A stretch of 11,344 nt of DNA from Poronia punctata (GCA_022579005.1 MU402007.1:1-11344); one strand, 5' to 3'; positions 1 to 7,793 are shown, counted from the first letter of the stretch. Notes: a model not told the origin generated them from the letters alone. Numbers and translations are program-made.

Positions 1-1460
1 GTTATAAAAAATAAATTATTTTTATAATAAATTTTTTTAATTTTTTTAGTTAATAATTTTTTAATTTTTAAATTTAATTAATATATTAAAAAATAAATTA
101 GAAAAAAGTAGGCCTTATTATTTAAAGTAGGCCCTATATATATTAGTACTTAAGTATATTTTAGTTAATTTAAATACTTACTTATACTAACTAATTTATA
201 CCTACTTATACCTATATAGCAACTTTACTAATATAATTTTAAGTAAACAACAAAGTACATATATTTTTATACACCTTAGGTTACTATACTTAATTTTAAT
301 TAAGTTTTTTAAAATTTAATATGCTATTATGTGCATTACTAATATATATAGTTATAATATAAATATAGCTAAAAACTATAGCTAAAATAGCTTTAATAAG
401 TAAACTATATTCTATATACTAATTATATACTAATATATTTAAAAACTAAGCCTGCTAATGCTAAACCTTTTTTAAAGTTATTAAATATAGCAGCACAAGC
501 TAAAACTAAAAGTGCAAGTATACTTAAACAAAGTATTTATATTTATTAAATATATACTAATTTAAATAAATAAGTTAAATAACTTATAAGTAAAATAATA
601 CTACTTTATAAAAATGCTAAAAGAAAAAAAATAGCAAAAAAAAAACTTAAAGCAAACTTAAAATTATAAAAGGCAACACTTGCAAATACTATAAAAAATA
701 TTAAAGTGCTTAAAAAAAAAAATAGTTACTTATAACTAAAAGTATATTTTATATAATTTTATTATTTTTATTTATATACTAATTATATTTTAGCAAAGCA
801 AACCTTTACTGCTATATTTAAAAAGCAAAACTAAAACTATTTAAAGCAAGCTATACTTTTAGCTTTTTTTACTAAGCTTATAAAAAAAGTTATATAAAGC
901 GTTACTTAAAAAGATTTTTATATTTAAGCATTTGCTTTTTAAGCGCTAAAAAAAGCAAGCAAAAAAACGCTTATAAGCTTATTTATAAGTAAGTATACTA
1001 AAGTTTAAATATACTAATTATGTACTAATTTACTATAGCTACTTTTTAAGCTACTATTTACGCTAGCTAGGTTATACTTTTTTTTAAAAATATTTATTTT
1101 ATATTTTTTATTATAAAAATTATAAAATATATAAATATTAATAGCTTAAAGCTATAAAGCTTTAAATATTTATATAATAAAGCAAACATTTATAAATGCT
1201 TAGTTAATATAAAAGAGGTTAAAAAGGCTTGCTAAAATTTTAAAAAAAACAAGCTACTAAAAAAGCAGCTTTTAAAGCTAAACGCAATAAAAGCAAAAAA
1301 GGCAAAAAAAGCAAAAGAGGTATATAAAGTAAAAGTAGTAAAAGTATACTAGCTATAATGCTTATTATATTTTGCTTTACTTTAGCTAGTTAATTTTAAG
1401 CAATTACAAGTATTAAGTTTATAAATATGTTTTTTTATAAATATATAATTTTATATATAT
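1..1460. mobile_element. AT-rich, mutation-degraded repeat block
   Basis: The stretch consists almost wholly of A and T, with scattered C and G mostly as GCT/AGC and ACT/AGT. No intact ORF is present, only broken frames with TAA/TAG stops. By hand count there are about 135 C's, but only one is preceded by T (411-412), and only five GpA occur (101, 623, 913, 1215, 1317). CpA is also below expectation (about 33). This is C-to-T erosion of the kind produced by RIP in ascomycete repeats, with an unusual upstream-base bias. The left boundary lies outside the window. It probably belongs to the element whose right terminus ends at 1738, though nested insertions are possible. That it is a transposon relic is inferred from composition and the adjoining terminus, not from a recognisable transposase. 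Confidence 0.75.
448..1080 (+). pseudogene. Broken coding relic inside the AT-rich block
   Basis: One frame (starting AAG at 448) runs for 211 codons with only TAA or TAG as stops and no TGA. It keeps protein-like patches, for example NIAAQAKTKSASILKQS followed later by ATLANTIKNIKVLKKKNSYL. Stops lie where glutamine codons (CAA/CAG) would be expected after C-to-T change. A second lysine-rich stretch in another frame begins at 1215. The mutation pattern destroys the gene, so it cannot be functional. I do not recognise the family. It may be a transposase or an accessory ORF of a transposon. AT-rich DNA gives Lys/Ile/Leu-rich frames by chance, so the call is tentative. Confidence 0.35.
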
Positions 1461-1640
1461 ACCTATTACAATATATAAGTACCTATTGCTATATATAAGT
1501 ACTTATCGCTATATATAGGTACCTATTGCTATATATAAGTACTTATTGCTATATATAGGTACCTATTACCATATATAGGTACCTATTACCATATATAGGT
1601 ACCTATTACCATATATAGGTACCTATTACCATATATAGGT
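1461..1640. repeat. Nine-unit 20-bp tandem array with palindromic junctions
   Basis: Nine contiguous 20-bp units lie in perfect phase. Units 6-9 (1561-1640) are identical, reading ACCTATTACCATATATAGGT. Units 1-5 carry GCT in place of ACC, and AGT/ACTT in place of GGT/ACCT. Each unit starts ACCTAT and ends ATAGGT, so each junction makes the 12-bp palindrome ATAGGTACCTAT (ATAAGTACTTAT or a half-changed form in the left units). The array sits just inside a hAT-like terminus, where subterminal repeats that bind transposase are known for the family. A role in binding is inference. The identical right-hand units suggest either less mutation near the edge or recent unequal expansion. Confidence 0.9.
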
Positions 1641-1738
1641 ACCCATTAAATATTTCCATAGGTACCCATTACCTATGGCGCTAAAATGGACCCATGGGTA
1701 CCTAAAAATTACCCATGGGTACCCATTTGCCAACCCTA
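1641..1738 (-). mobile_element. hAT-like transposon terminus with subterminal palindromes
   Basis: The block ends abruptly in CCCTA at 1738 before ordinary sequence. On the minus strand the end reads TAGGGTTGGCAAATGGGTAC, which fits the short C/TAGGG termini of hAT elements. Inside lie ATGGGTACCCAT (1715-1726), ATGGGTACCTA (1694-1704) and the inverted pair CCATAGGT/ACCTATGG (1656-1663, 1671-1678). hAT insertions make 8-bp target duplications, so the flank TCTACGAT (1739-1746) is the predicted copy. The other end of the element is outside the window, so the terminal inverted repeat and the duplication cannot be verified here. A different DNA-transposon superfamily with a similar end remains possible. 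Confidence 0.6.
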
Positions 1739-1795
1739 TCTACGATGAATGACAAAGGAGACAAGCATAGTCTTACGTAAAAGTTAAGCTTCTTC

Positions 1796-1951
1796 CTAGG
1801 GCAAATTGACAGTATGCATGTTGACCAGCTGCTGCAACCTGTCGAGCTCATCTAGGAGTAAGATCGCTTGCAAAGCATTGTTGGGCAAGCGATGTGCCTG
1901 TGCCTGTGCCGCAGAGATGATGCTCGTTGCAAAACGGAGCTGGCAGATCCT
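1796..1951 (-). pseudogene. Possible C-terminal exon or gene remnant
   Basis: On the minus strand, 51 sense codons run to a TAG stop at 1796-1798. They include the helical-looking stretch NALQAILLLDELDRLQQLVN, which is more protein-like than the antisense frame, which is Cys/Ser-rich. The frame is closed upstream by TAG at 1952-1954, which also reads as a splice acceptor (GGTAG, then AGGATC). No upstream exon can be placed because the tRNA begins about 80 bp away. It could be the last exon of a gene broken by rearrangement or insertion near the transposon end, or chance. I do not recognise the family. Confidence 0.25.
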
Positions 1952-2033
1952 CTACCTTCAAAATCCGCACCTACGCGTACACTATACTCTTAGAGCGAAT
2001 TTTGGCCCCGAATATCCAGCTAATAACAACAAT

Positions 2034-2119
2034 TCCTCCGTGGCGCAATTGGCTAGCGCGTTCGACTGTTATCATGACAGGTAATCGAGAGGTTGACAGT
2101 TCAAGCCTGTCCGGGGGAG
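2034..2119 (+). tRNA. tRNA-Asn (anticodon GTT) with a 12-nt intron
   Basis: A full cloverleaf can be drawn. The acceptor stem pairs TCCTCCG (2034-2040) with CGGGGGA (2112-2118, one G-T pair), followed by discriminator G2119. The D stem is GCGC/GCGC around AATTGGCTA. The anticodon stem pairs TTCGA (2061-2065) with TCGAG (2085-2089). The T arm is GACAG-TTCAAGC-CTGTC (2095-2111). The anticodon loop is CT-GTT-A...A, with GTT at 2068-2070. Twelve extra bases, 2072-2083, lie at the canonical intron site between positions 37 and 38. The mature molecule is 74 nt before CCA is added, and no CCA is encoded, as expected in eukaryotes. It decodes AAC/AAU in the cytosol. The A box (GGCGCAATTGG) and B box (AGTTCAAGCC) are internal Pol III promoter elements. 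Confidence 0.93.
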
Positions 2120-2123
2120 TTTA

Positions 2124-2140
2124 TTTTTTGTCAATTTTTT
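2124..2140 (+). terminator. Pol III T-run terminator of the tRNA
   Basis: A run of six T (2124-2129) begins five bases after the discriminator base, and a second six-T run follows at 2135-2140 as a backup. T-runs of this length terminate RNA polymerase III on the coding strand. Confidence 0.75.
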
Positions 2141-2901
2141 CACGTTTTGTTCTTTTTTGCCCTGTTTTCTTTTTGGAGGGACGTCATGTCTACCAGACGC
2201 TACCACGAGCGGGAGTCCAGACTACGACCCATACATAATACGAGCCATCGGCATGCCAGAGGCACGCCTTCCAGCATGAGGTTTTAAGCATGAAACTGGG
2301 GATGCCCCCTGAAGGAAGAAGTAGAGGGGCCTGAACTTTCAAGGTACCTGTATGTTTAGGTAGCCTGACTGGGTCCCGTGTTTACGTTGAGAATGGCAAT
2401 AACGATAGCGATGACGACGACGAGTGTAGGTGGCCTATATTAGAGGAGTCGAATAGGTGTTCCTTGGCACCGGATATAGCACGATAACTTCTCAGTATAT
2501 TCTAGCATTCATTTCAAAATCTGTAAACTTTATCTGACTTGGTACAAAGCATAAATATCACTCATGAGCTCCTTGGGCATGGGACGTGGATGATTCTAAC
2601 TCTAGGTGGAGCAGCTAGTCTAGTAATTGTATACCGGTTTCGTGACATAGGGGGTAAAAAGATGCAAAACCAAAACAACTAAATGTCCTGCCGATAGCTG
2701 CAGTTCCTGGTTGAATCGATGGGGAAACAAATCTGCTAGTTGGCTGATCATTATCATTAGCTCACTCGTGTTTGCATGTCCAGATCTCCGTTTCCTGGTA
2801 AGAAGTCCTCATGAGTTGCGGGATGATATGGTGGCTCACGATCGACAAATCGTCATGAGCGGGTAGCGCAATGTGCCTCTTATGGCACCGCAAGTTGGCA
2901 G
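2141..2901. other. Intergenic, no convincing gene
   Basis: Unique sequence of ordinary composition lies between the tRNA and the 3' end of the minus-strand HD gene. It holds a 33-codon ATG frame (2187-2288) without features and a short GAC/GAT-rich run near 2405-2425. The right-hand part should contain the 3' UTR of the HD gene. I see no RNA gene or transposon. Confidence 0.6.
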
Positions 2902-3549
2902 CTATCCTTGAAAGAGCTTCTCCTCGGATTGCCACCACTTCAAGAATTCATGCATTCTCTGCGTGCGTTCTTTGGCGAGGTTGCGGCCAACGTCTGTCTT
3001 CATCATGCTCTCAATTTTCAGGAGCTTATCGTCAAAATGCTGGATGGGGTCAGCCATGGAGCCTTTGGTCTTTGCCCCGGAGAACGTAAAGGTTCTACCG
3101 ATCCCAATGGCGCCAATAGCATCGAGACGGTCGGCATCTTGGACGACGGCAAGTTCTGGATGCGACTTGATCAATTCCAGAACCCGGCCCGGATTCTTGA
3201 TCTCGCTCGAGTAGCTCACCCCAAGACAGACCGTCTGGACTTTGTTGGCCACTTCCTCGGTGGCGCCGTACGAGACCAGAAGATCTCTCACTAGTGAAGA
3301 GGCGTCCTCGCCGGGCTTGAGGTATTTCTTGTCGCCTACGTCATGGAGAAGGGCGGAGAGCTCGACCACGAGGGGATCGCGCTCGGATGGATTAGGAGTG
3401 TTGGCGTGTATGTGTTTAGCCAAGGCGAGGACACGTTGTATGTGGTTGAAGTCATGAGAACCATCGTAGTTTGCCATGTATGCCTCTACATATTCAGTTA
3501 CCGTCTTGATTAGACCATCATTGATCACAGACGCGTCTATCGGAGCCAT
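2902..3549 (-). CDS. HD-domain metal-dependent phosphohydrolase
   Basis: The product is a 215-aa soluble protein without signal peptide or membrane segments. The order of motifs is that of the HD superfamily (YedJ/YpgQ-like subgroup): His36 in SHDFNHIQRV, the His-Asp pair H69-D70 in ALLHDVGDKKY, and the late aspartate D140 in VVQDADRLDAIGAIGIGR. These residues form the metal site of HD enzymes, which hydrolyse phosphoesters such as nucleotides. Bacterial YpgQ is reported as a nucleoside-triphosphate pyrophosphatase, but the substrate of the fungal protein is not shown by the sequence. Length matches the single-domain family (about 200-230 aa), and all key residues are present. The ATG at 3547-3549 has A at -3. 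An in-frame TAA lies upstream in the predicted 5' exon, which supports this start. The coding region has no intron. The gene faces the tRNA. Confidence 0.88.
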   Translation of the reverse strand: MAPIDASVINDGLIKTVTEYVEAYMANYDGSHDFNHIQRVLALAKHIHANTPNPSERDPLVVELSALLHDVGDKKYLKPGEDASSLVRDLLVSYGATEEVANKVQTVCLGVSYSSEIKNPGRVLELIKSHPELAVVQDADRLDAIGAIGIGRTFTFSGAKTKGSMADPIQHFDDKLLKIESMMKTDVGRNLAKERTQRMHEFLKWWQSEEKLFQG

Positions 3550-3586
3550 ATTGGGCCACAGTTTTCGCTTCTCGTTTACCGAAAAG

Positions 3587-3718
3587 CTGTAATAAAATGG
3601 GAGAGAAGTGCGTTAGCGTGGTGGAAATAAGCGCTCATCGACACGCTATGTAAAGATCTTGACGAGGGATAAAGTGCACGAGACCCCTCCATTGCAAGTG
3701 CTTTACGCGGAAACATAC
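3587..3718 (-). other. Probable 5'-UTR intron of the HD-domain gene
   Basis: On the minus strand a GTATGT donor begins at 3718, a GCTAACG branch-point match lies at 3611-3617, and a TTACAG acceptor ends at 3587. That gives a 132-nt intron, 37 nt upstream of the ATG. Splicing does not open a longer N-terminus, because the joined frame meets TAA, so the intron would be untranslated. It is supported only by splice signals. Confidence 0.5.
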
Positions 3719-5333
3719 CCGATTCAGAAAGTCGAGGGGTTGAGGAGTAGACGCGGCAAATAGCGCGAACAGGTCCACACACACGCACAAGCGCACCCGG
3801 ATGGAGCCGGAAAGACGGGCAACTCAAGGATATTAGAAGCGTAGATAATGGGTAAGTTCCAGTCTAAGGGGAAGGTGGTATAGTCTATAAGGTCATGGTA
3901 GAGAATAGCGGTATGCAAGTCCCAACAGGCCGCAGAAGGTGCCGATCAATAGGGATGGCGATCTGGGTTGGGTCGTTTGGCGCGGCAATCGCTAGATTCT
4001 TTCTACAACTCTCTCAGCTTGACGCAGACAAATAAGCTAGATATGCGACCTTTCGGTGGAATGTTTGGCGATCGATACTACCTCGGACTGTATTGATTCT
4101 ACAGATCTGGGCAAGAAACTATTGGAATTGTGGCCCAAATGCCGACCTTGTAGGCTTGAGTGCTCTGTAGGTTTAGCACAAGAATGAAAGCATCATTGGT
4201 AGGTTAGTCATGTGACTAGACTAATCTCATTGTCCAATCAGCGCTCTAAACTCGAGCTGGAGAAAGAGGTCAATTGTTCAGGCGGCCATAATTGTGTCCC
4301 AGTCTCCCACGATCAATCCATGGTCAGATATGGAAGGTTCACCACACACACCCACGATGGCTAGGTTAAAGAGTCAAATTCCGACCTCGTAATCATTGAC
4401 GAGCCAGCCCATCTGCAGCCAAGCTAAGCCGCGGAAATATGCCACCGCGATAGACTATAGTGGACACCCAATCTACATGTACTTGATGTTCCTGTGTGAC
4501 CTCTTTCGCATACCCGCCGAAGCTAGAGAATGACCTGCATGCTATCGACAAGGTGTCCTGGACACACACGGACCACATGCCCATTTACTCACCGAAATCG
4601 ACATTGGGTTTGTTTTCACATTCTCACCTCGAGTACTCGTAGTTCTAGAAGACGGCGGCCGGACGAAGCTCCGAATATTGCCGCATATGGGGAAAATCAA
4701 GGACTAGTCCTATCATTATGCCTCAGAACCCGGTGCGCAAATCATATACCATTGGAATCCCGCATGTCGGGTCGGAAGAACATCGAATCAAACATGCCGC
4801 CATGCGTCCTTTTTGGAAAATTCAACTCAGAAAACTAGCTGATACGAGTAGGTTACATATTCGAACAAGGAAACGTCTGCTTATTTTCCACTCCAGTTGT
4901 TACTCACTTTAGAAGAATTTTGAACAGGCGTAGTTTACATAATGCTGGCGTAACAAAATATTCCACTTGCCTATGTAGTCTAGAAGCTAAAGGACAATTG
5001 TCATCACCACACACCACAAAATCTTAGCCGATATAATATTTGCGCCAATGGGGTCGTCTTGGTGGCCTGCATGACGACTACGATTGATTCTCCTTACAGA
5101 ACGGCCTTACAGAACAGCCGATGTATGCTCAATTGAAGTAATCAAAGGAGAAAAGAGAGTACCTGCAGGATACCATGTTGGTTGTTGGATCCCCCACTCA
5201 ACGGCATCTTCACTGCATCGTCCGTCCCGGCCATCCTCTGTTCGGTTTTTACACTTTCCACTTCAATCGTTCAACTGTTATGTTGTAGCATGGAGGGGGG
5301 GGGGGGTCCCGAAAAATGAAGTCAAGAGCTGTT
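3719..5333. other. Gene-poor intergenic region
   Basis: About 1.6 kb with no frame that looks coding for any length. The left part should hold the HD gene promoter, firing leftward. Visible details are a CCAAT box (4234-4238), a short inverted repeat TAGTCA-TG-TGACTA (4205-4218), and a G12 homopolymer (5295-5306). Short frames around 4393-4640 on either strand are not convincing. No tRNA, 5S rRNA or snRNA was recognised. Confidence 0.55.
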
Positions 5334-5491
5334 ATTGGCGGGCGCAATGCAGGTCGTCGTGTGATGGGAGACAAGTCCCTGATCGGATTGGCTCGGTGCA
5401 GCTCGCTTGCGACCAATCAACGTGCGATTTTAGACGCCCAACCGCCGCTTCCCCGCTAGCCTAACCTTGTCTCCCACGGTCCCCCGCCAAT
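5334..5491 (+). promoter_or_regulatory. Cluster of four CCAAT boxes
   Basis: ATTGG occurs at 5334-5338 and 5387-5391, and CCAAT at 5413-5417 and 5487-5491, within 160 bp. The middle pair is inverted, and the third sits in the extended form CCAATCA. In ascomycetes CCAAT is bound by the Hap/NF-Y-type complex. The cluster lies some 440 bp upstream of the TATA box of the CBM48 gene, so it may be its distal regulatory region. Function is inferred from the motif only. Confidence 0.4.
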
Positions 5492-5930
5492 CTTCTCCCT
5501 CTTCCCCTCACCCACGTTCTATTTTCATAGCACCGTCCATGGTATTGTTTACTATCAAGGTTATGTGTGATGGTGGGACTCCCACATTTTCCAGCTGCTT
5601 AGCCGCCGCTTGTCTTTGAGATGCAGTAGTCCACCCCCGCCTGCTGACTTTTGACATGCACAGAAAATATGCTAGTGTCGATAATCTAAGACCCAGACCG
5701 GCACGCAGGCCAAGACGATGCCCACCATCTTCCCACTACCTGTGTCCACACTTCCCAGCTTGGTAATTATGGAGATGCACGGCGTTGAGGTGTTGTGCCG
5801 GTAGGCTGCCTTGCTGGAGCCCATACCACATCCGCGATCCCTTGTCTAATCCCTGCCTTTTCTAGGGAGATGTGATGGTCGCTTTGACTGGCCGCCGGGT
5901 CGCACCCATCGCGGCCTCGGGACCCCAACA

Positions 5931-5938
5931 TATAATAG
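5931..5938 (+). promoter_or_regulatory. TATA box and CT-rich start region of the CBM48 gene
   Basis: TATAATAG is followed from about 5940 to 6050 by a long pyrimidine-rich strand (CTCC, TTTCC and TTCTTTC runs), the usual arrangement near transcription starts of strongly expressed fungal genes. This would give a 5' UTR of roughly 350 nt with no obvious intron. A CCCCT stress-element-like motif lies near 6187. Confidence 0.45.
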
Positions 5939-6314
5939 AGCCTCTCCTCCTCCATTCCCTTTCCTTTTCCTCTCTTTCTTTCTTCGGCAAGCATTCAATT
6001 TCCCAGAGCTAGTTTCTCGTTTCTTCTTTTCCCCCTTCTTTTCCCTTTTCACGCCTGACAGAGCTGTGCTCAGTCTTGCATCTTAATATTCAAATTAATC
6101 ATACTCACAAAATTCAAAAAACCATACTCACGATAACCTCAGTTGCCGGTCAACTGATTCGCCCCCAATAATTCATCTCCGAATATCCCCTAATAGAATC
6201 TAGAAACTAGCTTTCCCCTTGCTCAAGTGTAATTTCCCTGGCGGAAATTTCCATTCAACCGACAAAGAAACGACAATTTGACAACTTTTTGTGATAACAA
6301 CATCAAAAGCAAAA

Positions 6315-7154
6315 ATGGCGACCATCCAGCTGTCTTTCTCTCTCCGCGTTTCTTCCGGCGTCAAGTCCGTCCACCTTCTCGGCTCTTGGGACAACTACTC
6401 CGGTCAGATCCCCCTTTCCAAGGACAAGTCTTCCTCCAAGTCCGGATCGTGGAAGGGCACTTTCCGATTCCAAGGCAACCTCGAGGCCGGCCAGCGATAC
6501 TGGTACTACTACATCATCGATGGCTACCACGTCTCGCACAACCCCAGTGAGGCCTCGACCGTCGAGCCCACCACTGGCCGTGAACTCAACATTCTCGATG
6601 TCCCCAAGGACAAGTCAAGCAAATCCTCCTCCAAGACCTCTTCTCGCTCCTCGCGTGAGAAGCACCGATCTTCCAAGCGCGAATCTCTGAGCCTCGAGAT
6701 TCCCAAGGGCCGTCCTCTCTCCGTCTCCCAGATTGTTGCTCCCAAGCCCGTGTCGCCCAATGCCACACGCAACATCCTGACTGGCAACTACTACAACGAG
6801 GATGAGATCGACGAGCTCACCGCCCGCTTTGGCAGCCACGGCTTCGACGAGGAGGACGTCCTCACCGACTTCAGCACTTCTCCCGTCTCCTCTTCGGGCT
6901 CCAGCCTCTCGTACCGCTCCGGCAGCTCTTCGCCTTCTTCTTCAGTTTCGGGCTACAGCACCCCTGCCTCGGACTGCAGCAGCTGCACCTGCGAGCGCTA
7001 CGGCATCACCCGCAAGGGCGACCGCGTCAAGATCGACTGCGGCGGTGCCCGCTGCGGCTACACCGACGAGGACAGCTCCTGCTCCAGCTCCGAGGATGAG
7101 GAGGAATACGTTTCCCGCTCTTCTCGCCGCAATGGCATCGTTGTTCGCTCTTGA
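6315..7154 (+). CDS. AMPK-beta/CBM48-type glycogen-binding domain protein
   Basis: The product is an intronless 279-aa protein. Residues about 4-97 match the glycogen-binding domain of AMPK beta subunits (CBM48): VHLLGSWDNYSG (19-30, with W25), a second tryptophan W46 in SGSWKGTFRF, and YWYYYIIDGYHVSHNPSE (62-79), which mirrors the beta-subunit 'YKFxVDGxWxHDPSE' segment. This predicts binding of glycogen or alpha-glucan. A Ser/Lys/Arg-rich linker follows (100-124), then NYYNEDEIDELTARFGSHGF (158-177), a long Ser tract, and a cysteine module CSSCTC at 221-226 with C242 and C247 in CGGARCGY. An acidic DEDSSCSSSEDEEE stretch precedes the tail. The C-terminal AMPK-beta complex-binding domain is absent, so it is not an AMPK beta subunit. 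The start ATG sits in AAAAATGGC. Codons are strongly C-ending, suggesting high expression. There is no signal peptide, so it is probably cytosolic. Confidence 0.87.
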   Translation: MATIQLSFSLRVSSGVKSVHLLGSWDNYSGQIPLSKDKSSSKSGSWKGTFRFQGNLEAGQRYWYYYIIDGYHVSHNPSEASTVEPTTGRELNILDVPKDKSSKSSSKTSSRSSREKHRSSKRESLSLEIPKGRPLSVSQIVAPKPVSPNATRNILTGNYYNEDEIDELTARFGSHGFDEEDVLTDFSTSPVSSSGSSLSYRSGSSSPSSSVSGYSTPASDCSSCTCERYGITRKGDRVKIDCGGARCGYTDEDSSCSSSEDEEEYVSRSSRRNGIVVRS

Positions 7155-7448
7155 GCGACAGCTGTTCCTCTAGTAGCTGCACGAGAAAATGAAAGATGAG
7201 ACACGAGAACGAGAAAAACTAATGTTGACGACTATGCCTTAATCATTGATGGAGGGGAGTGGAGGGGTTCACTAATTAATTTTGTCCATATTCTACTCTG
7301 GACCCCTCCCTGCCGGACCATCGCCGACATGACGCAACCGAGAAGGCCGACGATTCGCGAATCAGACTCCTTGGCCGTTCGCTCATTTCTGTGGCGAAAG
7401 GGGAAGACAGAGAATGCTTTGTCTTCTCCTTGAACCGTAATGTTGTTC
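7155..7448. other. 3' UTR and intergenic DNA after the CBM48 gene
   Basis: An A/G-rich stretch (7185-7222) directly after the stop probably belongs to the 3' UTR. The rest is unique sequence, with a TTCGCGAA palindrome near 7352. No gene is supported. Confidence 0.4.
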
Positions 7449-7592
7449 CATTGCAATCCGCGCAGGATGAGGCGTCGACGCTACCCGGGTGTCATTCCAT
7501 GAGGGATACCCAAGCTGGTCTTGGGTGTCTCTCGCGGGATGCTCCGGGTAGACCGTCAAGCGTTTCGCCGCCTCAGCCTGTGCGAAACAATG
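7449..7592. repeat. Imperfect fold-back inverted repeat
   Basis: The left arm 7449-7514 and right arm 7520-7592 are inverted copies around a 5-nt loop (CTGGT). Matching blocks from the loop outward are ACCCAAG/CTTGGGT, CTACCCGG/CCGGGTAG (7481-7488 and 7544-7551), TGAGGCG/CGCCTCA and CATTG/CAATG. The arms differ by several transitions and by small gaps, about 10 nt in total. A transcript would fold into a long hairpin. It could be a relic of an inverted duplication, a small foldback element, or a precursor of small RNA. No terminal duplication is evident. Confidence 0.65.
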
Positions 7593-7793
7593 CCCAGCTG
7601 GGTCGATGCTGCGGCCCCCACGACGAGACGCGAACCCTACCCAGTCTCGGTACCCGGCGAGGTAAGGGCAGAGAACACCTCGGCTTGCCGCGCCGCGTAC
7701 TTGAGAGAATGGGGCGATGAGGTGCCCGCTTATCCGTCGTGGATTAATTTCGTATGTTCCGACAACGGCTACGAAGAGCACGGTTTGGTTTAA
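7590..7793 (+). CDS. Small ORF, hypothetical 67-aa protein
   Basis: The ATG at 7590 lies in AACAATGCC, a very good fungal start context, and the frame ends at TAA 7791-7793. It encodes a mixed, natural-looking sequence with AENTSACRAAYLREWGDEVP, then AYPSWINFVCSDNGY and a terminal EEHGLV. Codons largely end in C or G, unlike random frames. An in-frame ATG at 7539 would give 84 aa, but that start lies inside the fold-back. There is no signal peptide or membrane segment, and I do not recognise a family. It may be a real small gene, the final exon or a fragment of a larger lost gene, or chance. Frames on the opposite strand (7383-7811) are also open, so caution is needed. Confidence 0.3.
   Translation: MPSWVDAAAPTTRREPYPVSVPGEVRAENTSACRAAYLREWGDEVPAYPSWINFVCSDNGYEEHGLV

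Noticed and set aside
1461..1640. CRISPR-like array
   Set aside because: The units are contiguous with no unique spacers, and the context is a eukaryotic transposon end.
1806..2238. Overlapping plus-strand frames across the transposon flank and tRNA
   Set aside because: They run through the tRNA gene or are antisense to a more protein-like frame, and their composition (Cys/Ser runs) is not coding-like.
2871..3457. Plus-strand frames opposite the HD gene
   Set aside because: They are antisense shadows of a gene with all HD motifs intact.
3576..3918. Minus-strand frames upstream of the HD gene as an N-terminal extension or upstream ORFs
   Set aside because: They start at TTG rather than ATG, and splicing the predicted intron puts a TAA before the HD frame.
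4393..4912. Short frames of 60-100 codons on both strands
   Set aside because: No recognisable motif, no consistent codon preference, and opposite strands look equally plausible.
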